Below, piece by piece: positions 1 to 7,712 of a DNA stretch of 11,079 nt. Source of the DNA: an uncultured Microbacteriaceae bacterium (GTDB lineage Bacteria > Actinomycetota > Actinomycetes > Actinomycetales > Microbacteriaceae). Both the position numbers and the translations under genes were made by a program. The notes beneath the pieces were generated by a model. It saw nothing but the letters and a program-made list of their open reading frames with translations. It made no database searches and was not told where the DNA came from. The stretch covers positions 1 to 11,079 of the forward strand of contig CAMLMQ010000092.1 of the NCBI GenBank assembly GCA_946481135.1, read 5' to 3'. Position 1 is the first letter of the stretch; every line of letters starts with the position of its first letter.

Positions 1-936
1 GAGGTGCTCGGCACCCCCGCCGTGCGCACCATCGTCGCGAGCGTCGTCGCCAAGGCTCTCGCCGAGAAGTTCGCGAGCAGCAAGCGCGACGACAAGACGC
101 AGACCGCGCTCGTGCTCGACAAGATCGTCGCCGAGATGAAGAGCCGCATCTCGGCCCGGGCGCATAAGGAGACCCAGCGCCGCAAGAACGCGCTGGAGTC
201 GTCGTCGCTGCCGGCGAAGCTCGTCGACTGCCGCTCGACCGACATCGAGAGCACCGAGCTGTTCATCGTCGAGGGCGACTCCGCACTCGGCACCGCGAAG
301 TTCGCGCGGGACTCGCAGTTCCAGGCGCTGCTGCCCATCCGCGGCAAGATCCTCAACGTGCAGAAGGCGTCGGTCGCCGACATGTTGAGCAACGCCGAGT
401 GCGCCTCGATCATCCAGGTGATCGGCGCCGGGTCGGGCCGCACCTTCGACCTCGACCAGGCGCGCTACGGCAAGGTCATCATCATGAGCGACGCCGACGT
501 CGACGGCGCGCACATCCGCACCCTGCTGCTCACGCTCTTCTTCCGCTACATGCGGCCGATGATCGACGCCGGCCGGGTGTTCGCCGCCGTGCCGCCGCTG
601 CACCGCGTCGTGGTGATGAACCCCGGGTCGAAGCCGAACGACGTCATCTACACCTACTCCGAGGCCGAGCTGCAGGGCGTGCTGAAGAACCTGGAGCGGC
701 AGAACAAGCGCTATCAGGACCCGATCCAGCGCTACAAGGGGCTCGGGGAGATGGATGCCGACCAGCTCGCCGAGACGACGATGAGCCGGGCGCACCGCAC
801 CCTCCGCCGTGTGCGGGTGTCGGACGCGGAGAGCGCGAACCGCGTGTTCGAACTGCTCATGGGCAACGACGTCGCGCCGCGCAAGGACTTCATCATCGCC
901 GGGCAGGGGCTCGACCGCTCGCGCGTCGACGCCTGA
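1..936 (+). CDS. parE: DNA topoisomerase IV subunit B (ParE), C-terminal part, 5' truncated by window edge
   Basis: This is the ATPase/TOPRIM subunit of the type IIA topoisomerase that decatenates daughter chromosomes together with ParC. Only the last ~311 codons are present; the frame is open from base 1. The TOPRIM domain shows EGDSA (271-285, catalytic Glu), the magnesium-binding SDADVDGAH motif (487-513) and the C-terminal RYKGLGEMD signature (730-756). The sequence after the catalytic Glu reads EGDSALGTAK; GyrB proteins normally have EGDSAGGSAK there, so this favours ParE. A complete parC lies nearby on the opposite strand, which supports the assignment. The long TOPRIM insert of proteobacterial GyrB is absent. 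The gene ends in TGA. In related actinobacteria the principal sigma factor gene is often just upstream of parE, but that would lie outside this window. Telling ParE from GyrB without the N-terminus is the only uncertainty. Confidence 0.93.
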   Translation, partial: EVLGTPAVRTIVASVVAKALAEKFASSKRDDKTQTALVLDKIVAEMKSRISARAHKETQRRKNALESSSLPAKLVDCRSTDIESTELFIVEGDSALGTAKFARDSQFQALLPIRGKILNVQKASVADMLSNAECASIIQVIGAGSGRTFDLDQARYGKVIIMSDADVDGAHIRTLLLTLFFRYMRPMIDAGRVFAAVPPLHRVVVMNPGSKPNDVIYTYSEAELQGVLKNLERQNKRYQDPIQRYKGLGEMDADQLAETTMSRAHRTLRRVRVSDAESANRVFELLMGNDVAPRKDFIIAGQGLDRSRVDA

Positions 937-1008
937 CGGTCGGGATCGGGGCCACCCTCTCCGGATCGGACGTGGCACGGTGTCGGCGGATGCTGGCAGG
1001 GTGATGCG

Positions 1009-1761
1009 GTGAACTCCCAGGAACCGCCGCTCTCCGAGACGGAGCGTGTGCGGGCGGCCCGACGCGCTGGGCTTCGCGGGGCGGGCGTCATCGTCGTCAG
1101 CTACATCCCGTTCGGCATCGCGGCGGGCGCCGCCATGGGAGCGACGAGCGTGGATCCGCTCGTGTCGATCCTCAGCTCCCCGATCATCTTCGCGGGCGCC
1201 GCGCAGATCGCGGCGGTGCAGCTGCTGCACGTGGCCGCGCCGCTCGCGCTCGTCGTCTTCACCGTCGCCGTCATCAACGCCCGGCACCTCCTCTACAGTG
1301 CGGCCCTCGCCCCTCACCTCGCCGAGTGGTCGACCTCGCAGCGACTCGGGGCCGCGTTCCTGCTCGCCGACCCCGTCTACGCCCTCGCCGCGGCCCGATT
1401 CGAGGCTCCGGGGGGCGGCGGCGGGGATCGCGAGAAGCGCGCCTTCTACTTCGGGGCCGGCCTCGCCTGTCTCGTCGGCTGGACGAGTCTGCTCGCGATC
1501 GGGATCGTCGCGGGAGGGTTCATCCCCGCGTGGGTGCCGTTCGAACTGGCGATCCCGCTCACCTTCCTGCTGCTCACCCTGCCGCTCATCAAGAACAGCG
1601 CCGGCCTCGTCGCGGCCGCCGTCGCGGGAGCGGTGGCGACGCTCGCCAACGGGTTGCCCAACGGCGTGGGTCTGCTCATCGGTGCCGCGGCGGGGGTCGT
1701 GGCCGGGGCGATCGTGCTGAGCGGCGCCGAGCGACGGCAGACGGAGGTTGCCGATGATTGA
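1009..1761 (+). CDS. azlC: AzlC-family branched-chain amino acid permease, large subunit (BrnF/YgaZ-like)
   Basis: A 250-residue integral membrane protein with mostly hydrophobic segments from about residue 20 to 240. Family hallmarks are visible: the N-terminal IPFGIAAGAAMG segment, the FAGAAQIAAVQLL stretch near residue 62 and the INARHLLYSAALAPHL motif near residue 90. In characterised relatives (YgaZ of E. coli, BrnF of Corynebacterium) this subunit pairs with a small AzlD-type partner to export valine, leucine, isoleucine and methionine; the substrate here is inferred. The GTG start is chosen because an AGGG (998-1001) lies 7 bases upstream and because it begins just before the conserved region. 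The gene overlaps azlD by 8 bases, indicating translational coupling. A cytoplasmic loop near residues 135-142 has a run of five glycines. No promoter is obvious in the 72-bp gap after parE, so readthrough from parE is possible. Confidence 0.93.
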   Translation: MNSQEPPLSETERVRAARRAGLRGAGVIVVSYIPFGIAAGAAMGATSVDPLVSILSSPIIFAGAAQIAAVQLLHVAAPLALVVFTVAVINARHLLYSAALAPHLAEWSTSQRLGAAFLLADPVYALAAARFEAPGGGGGDREKRAFYFGAGLACLVGWTSLLAIGIVAGGFIPAWVPFELAIPLTFLLLTLPLIKNSAGLVAAAVAGAVATLANGLPNGVGLLIGAAAGVVAGAIVLSGAERRQTEVADD

Positions 1762-2089
1762 GCTGCTCGCCGTCGTGCTCGGCGGCATCGTGACGTTCGT
1801 CAGTCGCGCGCTGTTCCTCGTGAGCCGGAGACTGCGGCCGCCGAAGCGCGTCGAGAAGTACCTGCCGCTCGTCGGCCCCGCCGTGCTGGCCGCGATCGCC
1901 GTGCCGGGCATCCTCGCTCCGCGCGACGTGATCTCGCTCGTCGACACCGTGCCTGCCGTGCTCGCCGCGGTCGTCACCTGGCTCGTGTGGCGGTGGTCGC
2001 GCCAGGTGGCGCTCGGCCTCGTCGCCGGGCTGCTGCTGTGGTGGGCGATCCTCGCGGTGCTCGTGCTCGGCCTCGGCGTCGAGCGCTAA
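1754..2089 (+). CDS. azlD: AzlD-family branched-chain amino acid transport small subunit (BrnE/YgaH-like)
   Basis: A 111-residue protein with about four hydrophobic helices (near residues 3-22, 37-54, 63-79 and 84-107). The pattern TFVSRALF followed by a KYLPLVGPAVLAAIAVPGIL segment is typical of AzlD/YgaH/BrnE small subunits, which form the functional exporter with the AzlC partner encoded immediately upstream. I chose ATG at 1754 rather than the in-frame TTG at 1748: GGAGG (1743-1747) sits 6 bases before the ATG but directly abuts the TTG, leaving no spacer. The start lies within the end of azlC (8-base overlap). The TAA stop (2087-2089) overlaps the TAG stop of the convergent lipoprotein gene, so there is no room for a conventional terminator between them. 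Confidence 0.92.
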   Translation: MIELLAVVLGGIVTFVSRALFLVSRRLRPPKRVEKYLPLVGPAVLAAIAVPGILAPRDVISLVDTVPAVLAAVVTWLVWRWSRQVALGLVAGLLLWWAILAVLVLGLGVER

Positions 2090-2790
2090 CCACCGCCCCG
2101 AGCGCCCTCGACCGCTCCGTCGCCGAGACCGAGGTCGGCTCCGCCCTGGAATCGCCGAATGGATGTCGTCCAGTCCACGTCGGCGAGCAGGTGCGGCCAC
2201 GGCGTCCACGAGGTCTCGATCATCAGGAGCGTGTCGTCGAGCGCGCGGGCGAGCACGACGTGCCGCGTGCGTGACGAGGAGAAGTTGCTCACCGTGGCCC
2301 GGATGCCGACGACGTCTGCGGTCACCGGAAGCTCGAGCCGTTCGAAGCTGACGAACGGCCGGTTGCCGTCGAGGGAGTCGCCGCCTCGCCCGTCGCACGC
2401 GAGGATCGCCTCGCGCATCGTCGCGAACGTGGCCGCGTCGACGTCGCTCACGGCCCTCGCCTCGAGCTCGACCGGTCCGCCGAACCCCGCCGTCTCGGTG
2501 CCGGTGAAGGCGGCGTCGGCGACGACGCGTCGGACTCGGTCGTGGAGGAGCGGCCCGACGTCGCCGTTGCACGCGAACGCGCCGGGCGCCTTGAGGCGGG
2601 GCACGTGGTCGGCGCGCACCCGGCCCGCGATCCAGACGCCGTCGCCGAGGTCGTCGGCGGTCGGCAGTCGGTCGACGAGCGGCGCGCCGCGATACTCCGA
2701 GGTGCGTTCCGGTACCGGTGCCGAACCGCCGACGCATCCGGAGAGGAGAACGGTGACGAGGAGGCCGAGGCCGAGGGCGGGGACGCGCAT
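2086..2790 (-). CDS. Putative lipoprotein of unknown function
   Basis: A 234-residue predicted exported lipoprotein. The N-terminus has a short n-region with one Arg, a hydrophobic stretch (residues 3-16) and a lipobox LLSGC placing the acylated Cys at residue 19. The mature part is soluble and contains only two further cysteines, Cys74 and Cys132, which could form a disulfide. A Leu-Pro-Thr-Ala-Asp-Asp-Leu segment early in the mature part and the overall size recall actinobacterial extracellular sensor-type lipoproteins (PknH_C-like), but the resemblance is weak and I do not assign a family. The start at 2790 is set by the signal peptide; the ribosome-binding site is poor (GAGAC). It lies 88 bp downstream of parC on the same strand and may be read through from it. 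It ends tail to tail with azlD, sharing a 4-base overlap of stop codons. Confidence 0.8.
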   Translation of the reverse strand: MRVPALGLGLLVTVLLSGCVGGSAPVPERTSEYRGAPLVDRLPTADDLGDGVWIAGRVRADHVPRLKAPGAFACNGDVGPLLHDRVRRVVADAAFTGTETAGFGGPVELEARAVSDVDAATFATMREAILACDGRGGDSLDGNRPFVSFERLELPVTADVVGIRATVSNFSSSRTRHVVLARALDDTLLMIETSWTPWPHLLADVDWTTSIRRFQGGADLGLGDGAVEGARGGG

Positions 2791-2878
2791 GCCCGCAGTC
2801 TCGACCGACCGCGCCCGCACGCGGGGATGCGGTCGCCGCAGGTGGGGACGGCGCGCGCCTCGGAGGCCTGGGGAGGGT

Positions 2879-5362
2879 TTACAGCGCGCGACCGACCGAG
2901 CCGACGACCGCGTCGAGCGGGGTGCCCGACGCGTCGCGCTTCGCGCCGGCGTCGGGAAGCGTCCGCAGTGACCCGTCGGGGCCGACGGCGACCGCGGGAG
3001 CTGGGCCGACCCACGCGAGCGTGAGCGCGTTCTCGCCCTTGAGGAAGGAGTGCGACCGCACCCCGCCCGTCGCGCGGCCCTTGCCGGGGAACTCGGTGAA
3101 CACGGAGACCTTCGCGCGGCCCGGGTCGGTGCCGGGAAGCGTCTCGGCGGGGGTCGAGATCGTGGCGACCACGGCATCCGCACCCGCCTCGACGGCACCG
3201 AAGAACAGCACCCGGGCACCCGACGCGAGGTTGATGCCCGCCATCCCGCCGGCGGCGGCACCCTGAGGCCGCACCGCGGAGGCGGCGAAGTGCAGCAGCT
3301 GCGCATCGGTCGTGACGAAGACGAGCTCATCGGAGTCGTCGCCCTGTGCGACGCCGACGACCTCGTCGCCGGGCTTCAGCGCGATGACCTCGAAGTCGGG
3401 CTTGCTCGGCCAGCCGCCCGGCGTGACGCGCTTGACGACGCCCTGCGCCGTGCCGAGGGCGATCGGCCGGTCCGACGTGAGCGAGACGAGCCCGAGCACG
3501 CGCTCCTTCTTGTCGGCGAGGCCCAGGTAGTCGCCGATGCGCGCGCCCGCGGCGAGTTGCACCGAGTTGCCGGGCACCGACGGCAGGTCGACGGGCGAGA
3601 ACCGCACGAGCCGACCCTTCGACGTGACGGCGCCGAGCTCGCCCCGCACGGTCGTCGCGACTACGGAGAGGATGGCGTCGTGCCGGCTGCGACGACCGCT
3701 GCGGGCCGTCACCTCGCCGCCTTCGACGCGCACGGTGCGGCCCGTGGTCGAGAGCACGACGAGGGTCGGCCCGTCGGCGATCTCGAGGGCCGGCCCCCCG
3801 GCGGCCGCGGCCCGACGCTGCGCCGGGGTCGCCGCGATCGACGCCTTCGCCTCGGTCAGCAGGGTGCGACGCGGCGTGCCGAAACGCTCGGCGACCTCGT
3901 CCAGCTCCTCGCCGACGCGCTGTCGCACGAGCCGCGGATCGCCGAGCATCGCCTCGAGCTCGGCGATCTCGGCCTGCAGCTTGTCGCGCTCGGTCTCGAG
4001 CTCGATGCGGGAGAACTTCGTGAGGCGGCGCAGCTGCAGCTCGAGGATGTAGTCGGCCTGGAGCACCGAGAGGTCGAAGACATCCATGAGTCGGGTGCGC
4101 GCCTGCGCGGCGTCGTCGGAGGTGCGCACGACTTGGATGACCTCGTCGATGTCGAGGATCGCGATGAGGAGGCCGAGCACGAGGTGCAGGCGCTCCTGCC
4201 GACGGGTGAGGCGGTACCGGGATCGCCGGGTGACGACCTCGATGCGGTGGTCGAGGTAGACCTGCAGAAGGTCGCGCAGACCGAGCGTCTGCGGTCGTCC
4301 GCCCACGAGGCACACGTTGTTGATGCCGAAGCCGTCCTCGAGCGGGGTGAGCCGGTAGAGCTGCTCGAGCACGCCCTCGGGGCTGAAGCCGGTCTTGATG
4401 CCGATGACGAGACGCAGGCCGTTCCGGCGGTCGGTGAGGTCGGTGACATCCGAGATGCCCGTGATCTTCTTCGACTGCACCCCGTCCTTGATCTTCTCGA
4501 TCACCTTCTCCGGGCCGACGAGGTAGGGCAGCTCCGTCACGACGAGGGCGGTCTTGCGCGGCGCGACCTGTTCGACCGCGACCCGGGCGCGCGTCTTGAA
4601 GCTGCCGCGCCCGGTGGCGTAGGCGTCCCGGATGCCGTCGAGACCGACGATCATGCCCCCCGTCGGCAGGTCGGGACCGGGCACGTAGGCCATGAGCTCG
4701 TCGAGCGTCGCCTCGGGGTTCTCGAGCAGGTGCTTCGCGGCCGCCGCGACCTCGATGAGGTTGTGCGGCGCCATGTTGGTGGCCATGCCGACCGCGATGC
4801 CGGAGGCGCCGTTGACGAGGAGGTTCGGGTAGGCCGCCGGCAGGACGGCGGGCTGGGTGAGCTGGTTGTCGTAGTTGGGCACGAAGTCGACGACGTCTTC
4901 GTCGAGCCCCTCGCACATCGCGACGGCTGCAGCGCGCATGCGGGCCTCGGTGTACCGCGCGGCGGCCGGGCCGTCGTCGAGCGAGCCGAAGTTGCCGTGG
5001 CCGTCGACGAGCGGCACGCGCATCGTGAAGTCCTGCGCGAGCCGCACGAGCGCGTCGTAGATCGCGCCGTCCCCGTGCGGGTGCAGACGCCCCATGACGT
5101 CGCCGACCACGCGCGCGCTCTTGACGTGACCGCGGTCGGGACGCAGTCCCATCTCGGACATCTGGAAGAGGATGCGGCGCTGCACGGGCTTGAGCCCGTC
5201 GCGGGCGTCAGGCAGGGCGCGGGAGTAGATGACCGAGTAGGCGTATTCGAGGAACGAGCCCTCCATCTCGGTCGAGACGTCGACGTCTTCGATGCGCTCA
5301 CCGGCGGTCGAGCCGCCGGTCGGGGTCGCGGTGTCGGCGGGGGGCGGAGGTGGGGGAGTCAT
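2879..5362 (-). CDS. parC: DNA topoisomerase IV subunit A (ParC)
   Basis: An 827-residue breakage-reunion subunit that partners ParE to decatenate chromosomes. The winged-helix domain contains [14 protein letters not shown] (residues 52-65) and the quinolone-region segment [15 protein letters not shown] (91-105). The catalytic tyrosine is Tyr137 in AARYTEARM, preceded by Arg136. A tower/coiled-coil part follows, and the C-terminal beta-pinwheel occupies about 530-827. The canonical GyrA box (Q-R-R-G-G-K-G) is absent; only a degenerate GKGRATGG lies near residue 760, so this is ParC rather than GyrA. Gly99 stands where E. coli GyrA has Ser83, while Asp103 is retained at the Asp87 position. The N-terminus has six consecutive prolines (residues 3-8) in a low-complexity leader before the conserved core at about residue 33; no alternative start exists between them. 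A GAGG lies 8 bases before the ATG, next to the divergent gene's start. Confidence 0.96.
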   Translation of the reverse strand: MTPPPPPPADTATPTGGSTAGERIEDVDVSTEMEGSFLEYAYSVIYSRALPDARDGLKPVQRRILFQMSEMGLRPDRGHVKSARVVGDVMGRLHPHGDGAIYDALVRLAQDFTMRVPLVDGHGNFGSLDDGPAAARYTEARMRAAAVAMCEGLDEDVVDFVPNYDNQLTQPAVLPAAYPNLLVNGASGIAVGMATNMAPHNLIEVAAAAKHLLENPEATLDELMAYVPGPDLPTGGMIVGLDGIRDAYATGRGSFKTRARVAVEQVAPRKTALVVTELPYLVGPEKVIEKIKDGVQSKKITGISDVTDLTDRRNGLRLVIGIKTGFSPEGVLEQLYRLTPLEDGFGINNVCLVGGRPQTLGLRDLLQVYLDHRIEVVTRRSRYRLTRRQERLHLVLGLLIAILDIDEVIQVVRTSDDAAQARTRLMDVFDLSVLQADYILELQLRRLTKFSRIELETERDKLQAEIAELEAMLGDPRLVRQRVGEELDEVAERFGTPRRTLLTEAKASIAATPAQRRAAAAGGPALEIADGPTLVVLSTTGRTVRVEGGEVTARSGRRSRHDAILSVVATTVRGELGAVTSKGRLVRFSPVDLPSVPGNSVQLAAGARIGDYLGLADKKERVLGLVSLTSDRPIALGTAQGVVKRVTPGGWPSKPDFEVIALKPGDEVVGVAQGDDSDELVFVTTDAQLLHFAASAVRPQGAAAGGMAGINLASGARVLFFGAVEAGADAVVATISTPAETLPGTDPGRAKVSVFTEFPGKGRATGGVRSHSFLKGENALTLAWVGPAPAVAVGPDGSLRTLPDAGAKRDASGTPLDAVVGSVGRAL

Positions 5363-5380
5363 AGGATCGGCCTCATGCTA
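5362..5380. promoter_or_regulatory. Face-to-face start region of parC and the phosphodiesterase gene
   Basis: The two divergent ATG codons are separated by only 12 bp (5363-5374). On the plus strand TAGGAT (5362-5367) fits the actinobacterial -10 pattern TANNNT and lies 7 bases before the phosphodiesterase ATG, the spacing expected of a leaderless transcript. It shares a base with the parC start codon. On the minus strand TAGCAT (5380-5375) covers the phosphodiesterase start codon and lies 12 bases before the parC ATG. Good -35 hexamers are not evident for either. The same few bases also contain AGG or GAGG purine stretches usable for ribosome binding in each direction. The -10 assignments are inferred from pattern only. 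Confidence 0.35.
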
Positions 5381-6484
5381 CCGGCGGCCCGGACACACCG
5401 GTTCAGCCTCACCGACGTGCTCGCGAATTGCCTCCTGGCGGTGCGCGGCGAGCGGGGGAGCCTCGGACTCGCCTCCGTCGATCACGCCGTCGTGCTGCTC
5501 GTCGACGGGCTGGGACAGGCGGTGCTCGACGCGCACCGCGGATACGCCCGGCGGCTGCTCGCCGCCCCCCGGGCGCAGACGATCCAGTCGGTGTTCCCGT
5601 CGACGACCGCGTCGGCGCTCGCCTCCCTCACGACGGGGGAGCTGCCCGGCGTCCACGGGTTGATCGGCTACCTCGGGTTCGACGCGCGCGGTGACCGCGT
5701 CGTCAACTCGCTCACCGGCTGGGACGTGCTCGACTCGGCCACGTGGCAGCGCGTGCCGACCCTCTTCCAACGCGCGACGGCGGAGGGGATCGGCGCCTTC
5801 GCCGTCGGTCCCGCCCGCTACCGCGACACGGGCTTCACGGCGGCGGTGCTGCGCGGCGCCGCGTACGCGGCGGGCGAGACGCTTGCCGAGCGCCTCGCCG
5901 TGGCGCGGCGTCTGCAGGCCGGCTGCGAGCGCTCGATCGCGTACGTCTACGCGCCCGAGGTGGATGTCGCCGCCCACGCGCGCGGGATCGCCTCCGACGC
6001 CTGGACGGCCGCCCTCGAGGAGGTCGACGCGGCGGTCGGCGGGTTCGCGGCGTCCCTCGGCCCCCGGGTCGGGCTGCTCGTCACGGGCGACCACGGCGGC
6101 CTCGACATCGCGCCCGACGATCACGTCGTCGTGGGCCCGGAGCTGCTCGAGGGCGTGCGCCACGTGTCGGGGGAGCCGCGCTGTCTCGCCCTCCACCTCG
6201 AACCCGGGGCCGAGGTCGCGGCGGTGCGCCGCCGGTGGGAGGCGTCCGAGGGGCGTCGCGCGTGGATCGGCTCGCGCGACGAGGCCGTCGCCGCGGGGTT
6301 CTTCGGCGACGTCGACCCCGACGTGCTCCCGCGCATCGGCGATCTGCTCGTCGCGGCCCGCGCCCCGGTCGCGTACTACCTCTCGGCCGACGACCCCGGG
6401 CGCTCGATGATCGGGCAGCACGGCTCGCTCACGGCCGAGGAGCGCGACATCCCGCTGCTGCGGTTCGGGGCGTTCGGGCGCTGA
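5375..6484 (+). CDS. Alkaline phosphatase superfamily enzyme, nucleotide pyrophosphatase/phosphodiesterase type
   Basis: A 369-residue hydrolase with a full two-metal active site of the type I phosphodiesterase/NPP branch. Visible elements in order: metal Asp44 in LLVDGLG, nucleophile loop FPSTTA with Thr78 the likely nucleophile (P-x-x-T spacing as in NPP and phosphonoacetate hydrolase), the [14 protein letters not shown] segment (86-99), Asp197 and His201 (D-x-x-x-H), Asp239-His240 in GDHGG, and His349 in GQHGS near the C-terminus. No signal peptide or membrane segment is seen, so a cytoplasmic phosphodi- or monoesterase is likely; the substrate is unknown. The ATG at 5375 has AGG (5363-5365) 9 bases upstream. 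The frame continues open upstream through the parC antisense strand, but that part has no family content. It is divergent from parC and convergent with sepH, leaving 16 bases between stop codons. From memory, homologues sit near sepH in other actinobacteria too. Confidence 0.88.
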   Translation: MLPAARTHRFSLTDVLANCLLAVRGERGSLGLASVDHAVVLLVDGLGQAVLDAHRGYARRLLAAPRAQTIQSVFPSTTASALASLTTGELPGVHGLIGYLGFDARGDRVVNSLTGWDVLDSATWQRVPTLFQRATAEGIGAFAVGPARYRDTGFTAAVLRGAAYAAGETLAERLAVARRLQAGCERSIAYVYAPEVDVAAHARGIASDAWTAALEEVDAAVGGFAASLGPRVGLLVTGDHGGLDIAPDDHVVVGPELLEGVRHVSGEPRCLALHLEPGAEVAAVRRRWEASEGRRAWIGSRDEAVAAGFFGDVDPDVLPRIGDLLVAARAPVAYYLSADDPGRSMIGQHGSLTAEERDIPLLRFGAFGR

Positions 6485-6503
6485 GCGTTCTGCGGACGCG
6501 TCA
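6482..6503. terminator. Possible small bidirectional hairpin at convergent stops
   Basis: The two converging stop codons and the 16 bases between them form an imperfect stem: TGAGCGT pairs with ACGCGTCA with one bulged G, around the loop TCTGCGG. There is no T-tract in either direction. The stem is short, so this is a weak terminator candidate only. Confidence 0.25.
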
Positions 6504-7523
6504 GGCGTCGTCGTCGGTGCGCGCGCCGAAGACGATCTCGTCCCACGACGGCATCGACTGACGACCCTTGGAGGAGCCGCGCTTGATGCCCTGCGGCCCC
6601 GAGGTGCGGTCGCGGGCCGACGGCTTGGTACGCATCGATTCGATCGGCTCGTCGTCCGCGGCGTCGAGGGGCACCTCGATGAGGCGCACGGTCCCCGTCG
6701 ACGGATGCGCCGCGAGCGACTCCTCGTGCTCGGGATCCATGGGGTCGCGTTCGCCGCGCCGCTTGCGCAGCGCCTCGAGCAGGTCGGCGGTCTGGTTCTT
6801 GCGCGGGGGCTCGACCTCGCCGACGCGGCCGTACGGCACGGGCTCCAGCAGCGGCCCCGTCTCGTCGGCGCCACCGCCCACCGTGAAGGCGCCGCTGTCG
6901 AAGCGGGCCGCGTCGCCCTGCTCGTCGAGCGGGACCGCGCGCAGGCGCGGCACGAGGTTGGTCGGCAGGTCGCCCTGCTGCGACAGCGAGATCGCCTCCT
7001 GGTTGAGCGGCGCGAGCGTCGACTTCTTCGGGTCGAACGACCACCGCGCGTCGTGCTCGACGGTCTCGGCGAGGAAGGTGAGCTTCACGATCCAGCCCGC
7101 GCCGTCCTCCTTCCACGAGGCCCAGCGCTCGCCGATCGCGTGCGCGTCGGCGAGCCGCTTGCGGATCACCGTGCCGAACGTCACGCCGCCGCCGAACGGG
7201 TCGGTGTCGACCGCGAGCTGCACGGGCACGCCGAGCGCCGACTCGATGACGTACTCCCGCTCCGCGAGCACGGGACCCTCGAAGCGCTGCACGTACTCCA
7301 GCGGCGCGCCCGTGATCGCCGCGACATCCTCGGCCGACATGCCGGAGCGGATGTGCGCCTGGATCTCGCGCGGCGAGAGCTTGCGCGCATCCCCGGCGGC
7401 GGGCGACGCCTGACGTAGCCGCGACTGCAGGACGTCGTCGATGGCGACGCGATAGCGCGTGCCCTCCTCGGAGGCGACGAGCAGCGAACCGCTCTCCACA
7501 CCGATGACCTTGAGCTCTTCCAT
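6501..7523 (-). CDS. sepH: Septation protein SepH (DUF3071 family)
   Basis: A 340-residue cell-division protein. SepH proteins of actinobacteria bind FtsZ and promote its assembly at the septum. The N-terminal DUF3071 domain (about 1-170) starts MEELKVIGV and includes a helix-turn-helix-like segment near residues 50-85 (LSPREIQAHIRSGMSAEDVA and what follows). A long, charged, probably disordered linker follows (about 195-315). The protein ends with the conserved C-terminal motif RQSMPSWDEIVFG (321-333), typical of SepH. The ATG at 7523 is preceded by a strong GGAGGAGG ribosome-binding site about 5 bases upstream. The gene is convergent with the phosphodiesterase gene and divergent from the DUF4193 gene across 189 bp. 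The assignment rests on both the N-terminal and C-terminal family signatures. Confidence 0.93.
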   Translation of the reverse strand: MEELKVIGVESGSLLVASEEGTRYRVAIDDVLQSRLRQASPAAGDARKLSPREIQAHIRSGMSAEDVAAITGAPLEYVQRFEGPVLAEREYVIESALGVPVQLAVDTDPFGGGVTFGTVIRKRLADAHAIGERWASWKEDGAGWIVKLTFLAETVEHDARWSFDPKKSTLAPLNQEAISLSQQGDLPTNLVPRLRAVPLDEQGDAARFDSGAFTVGGGADETGPLLEPVPYGRVGEVEPPRKNQTADLLEALRKRRGERDPMDPEHEESLAAHPSTGTVRLIEVPLDAADDEPIESMRTKPSARDRTSGPQGIKRGSSKGRQSMPSWDEIVFGARTDDDA

Positions 7524-7561
7524 CGGGCCCTCCTCCCGCCGGTCAGGATCGCACGGGACAG

Positions 7562-7575
7562 CCCCGAAACCGGGG
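7562..7575. other. Small perfect hairpin upstream of sepH
   Basis: CCCCG and CGGGG form a perfect 5-bp stem around a 4-base loop, 38 bp upstream of the sepH ATG. It could lie in the sepH 5' leader or promoter. It is followed on the plus strand by an A-rich AATAAC, one of the few AT-rich spots here. Function unknown. Confidence 0.4.
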
Positions 7576-7630
7576 AATAACGCGGGCGTGCCGGAAGTTG
7601 TCCTGGGCGCGGCGGCGGGCGGATCGGAAG

Positions 7631-7664
7631 CGGTTTGCTAATCCAGGTCCGATCATGCAAACTG
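7631..7664. promoter_or_regulatory. Inverted repeat and possible promoter upstream of DUF4193 gene
   Basis: Arms CGGTTTGC (7631-7638) and GCAAACTG (7657-7664) match as an inverted repeat with one mismatch, separated by 18 bp. In the same place a weak promoter can be drawn: TTGCTA (7635-7640) as -35 and CAAACT (7658-7663) as -10, with a 17-bp spacer, reading toward the DUF4193 gene. The arms cover both hexamers, as an operator would. The sequence is locally AT-rich compared with its surroundings. The promoter reading is an inference. Confidence 0.3.
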
Positions 7665-7712
7665 ACGCCGCCGCAGCGAGCACCACGGCAGCAACACACG
7701 AGATGGATGGGC

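Noticed and set aside
1748..1753. TTG as the azlD start
   Set aside because: It directly abuts the GGAGG ribosome-binding site with no spacer; ATG at 1754 has the right distance and gives a typical N-terminus.
2791..2878. Terminator between parC and the lipoprotein gene
   Set aside because: Only very short palindromes (for example GCCTC-G-GAGGC with a one-base loop) are present, with no T-tract.
2159..3024. Plus-strand open frames across the lipoprotein gene and the end of parC
   Set aside because: Low-complexity Arg/Pro/Ser composition and no motifs; the minus-strand lipoprotein has a clear signal peptide and lipobox.
3050..5374. A 2.3-kb open frame antisense to parC, joined in frame to the phosphodiesterase gene
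   Set aside because: It has the Arg/Ala/Asp-rich composition of an antisense shadow in GC-rich DNA and shows no family motifs; the real gene starts at 5375 with its own start signals.
6568..7413. Long open frames antisense to sepH
   Set aside because: They mirror the codon bias of sepH, whose conserved N- and C-terminal motifs establish the coding strand.
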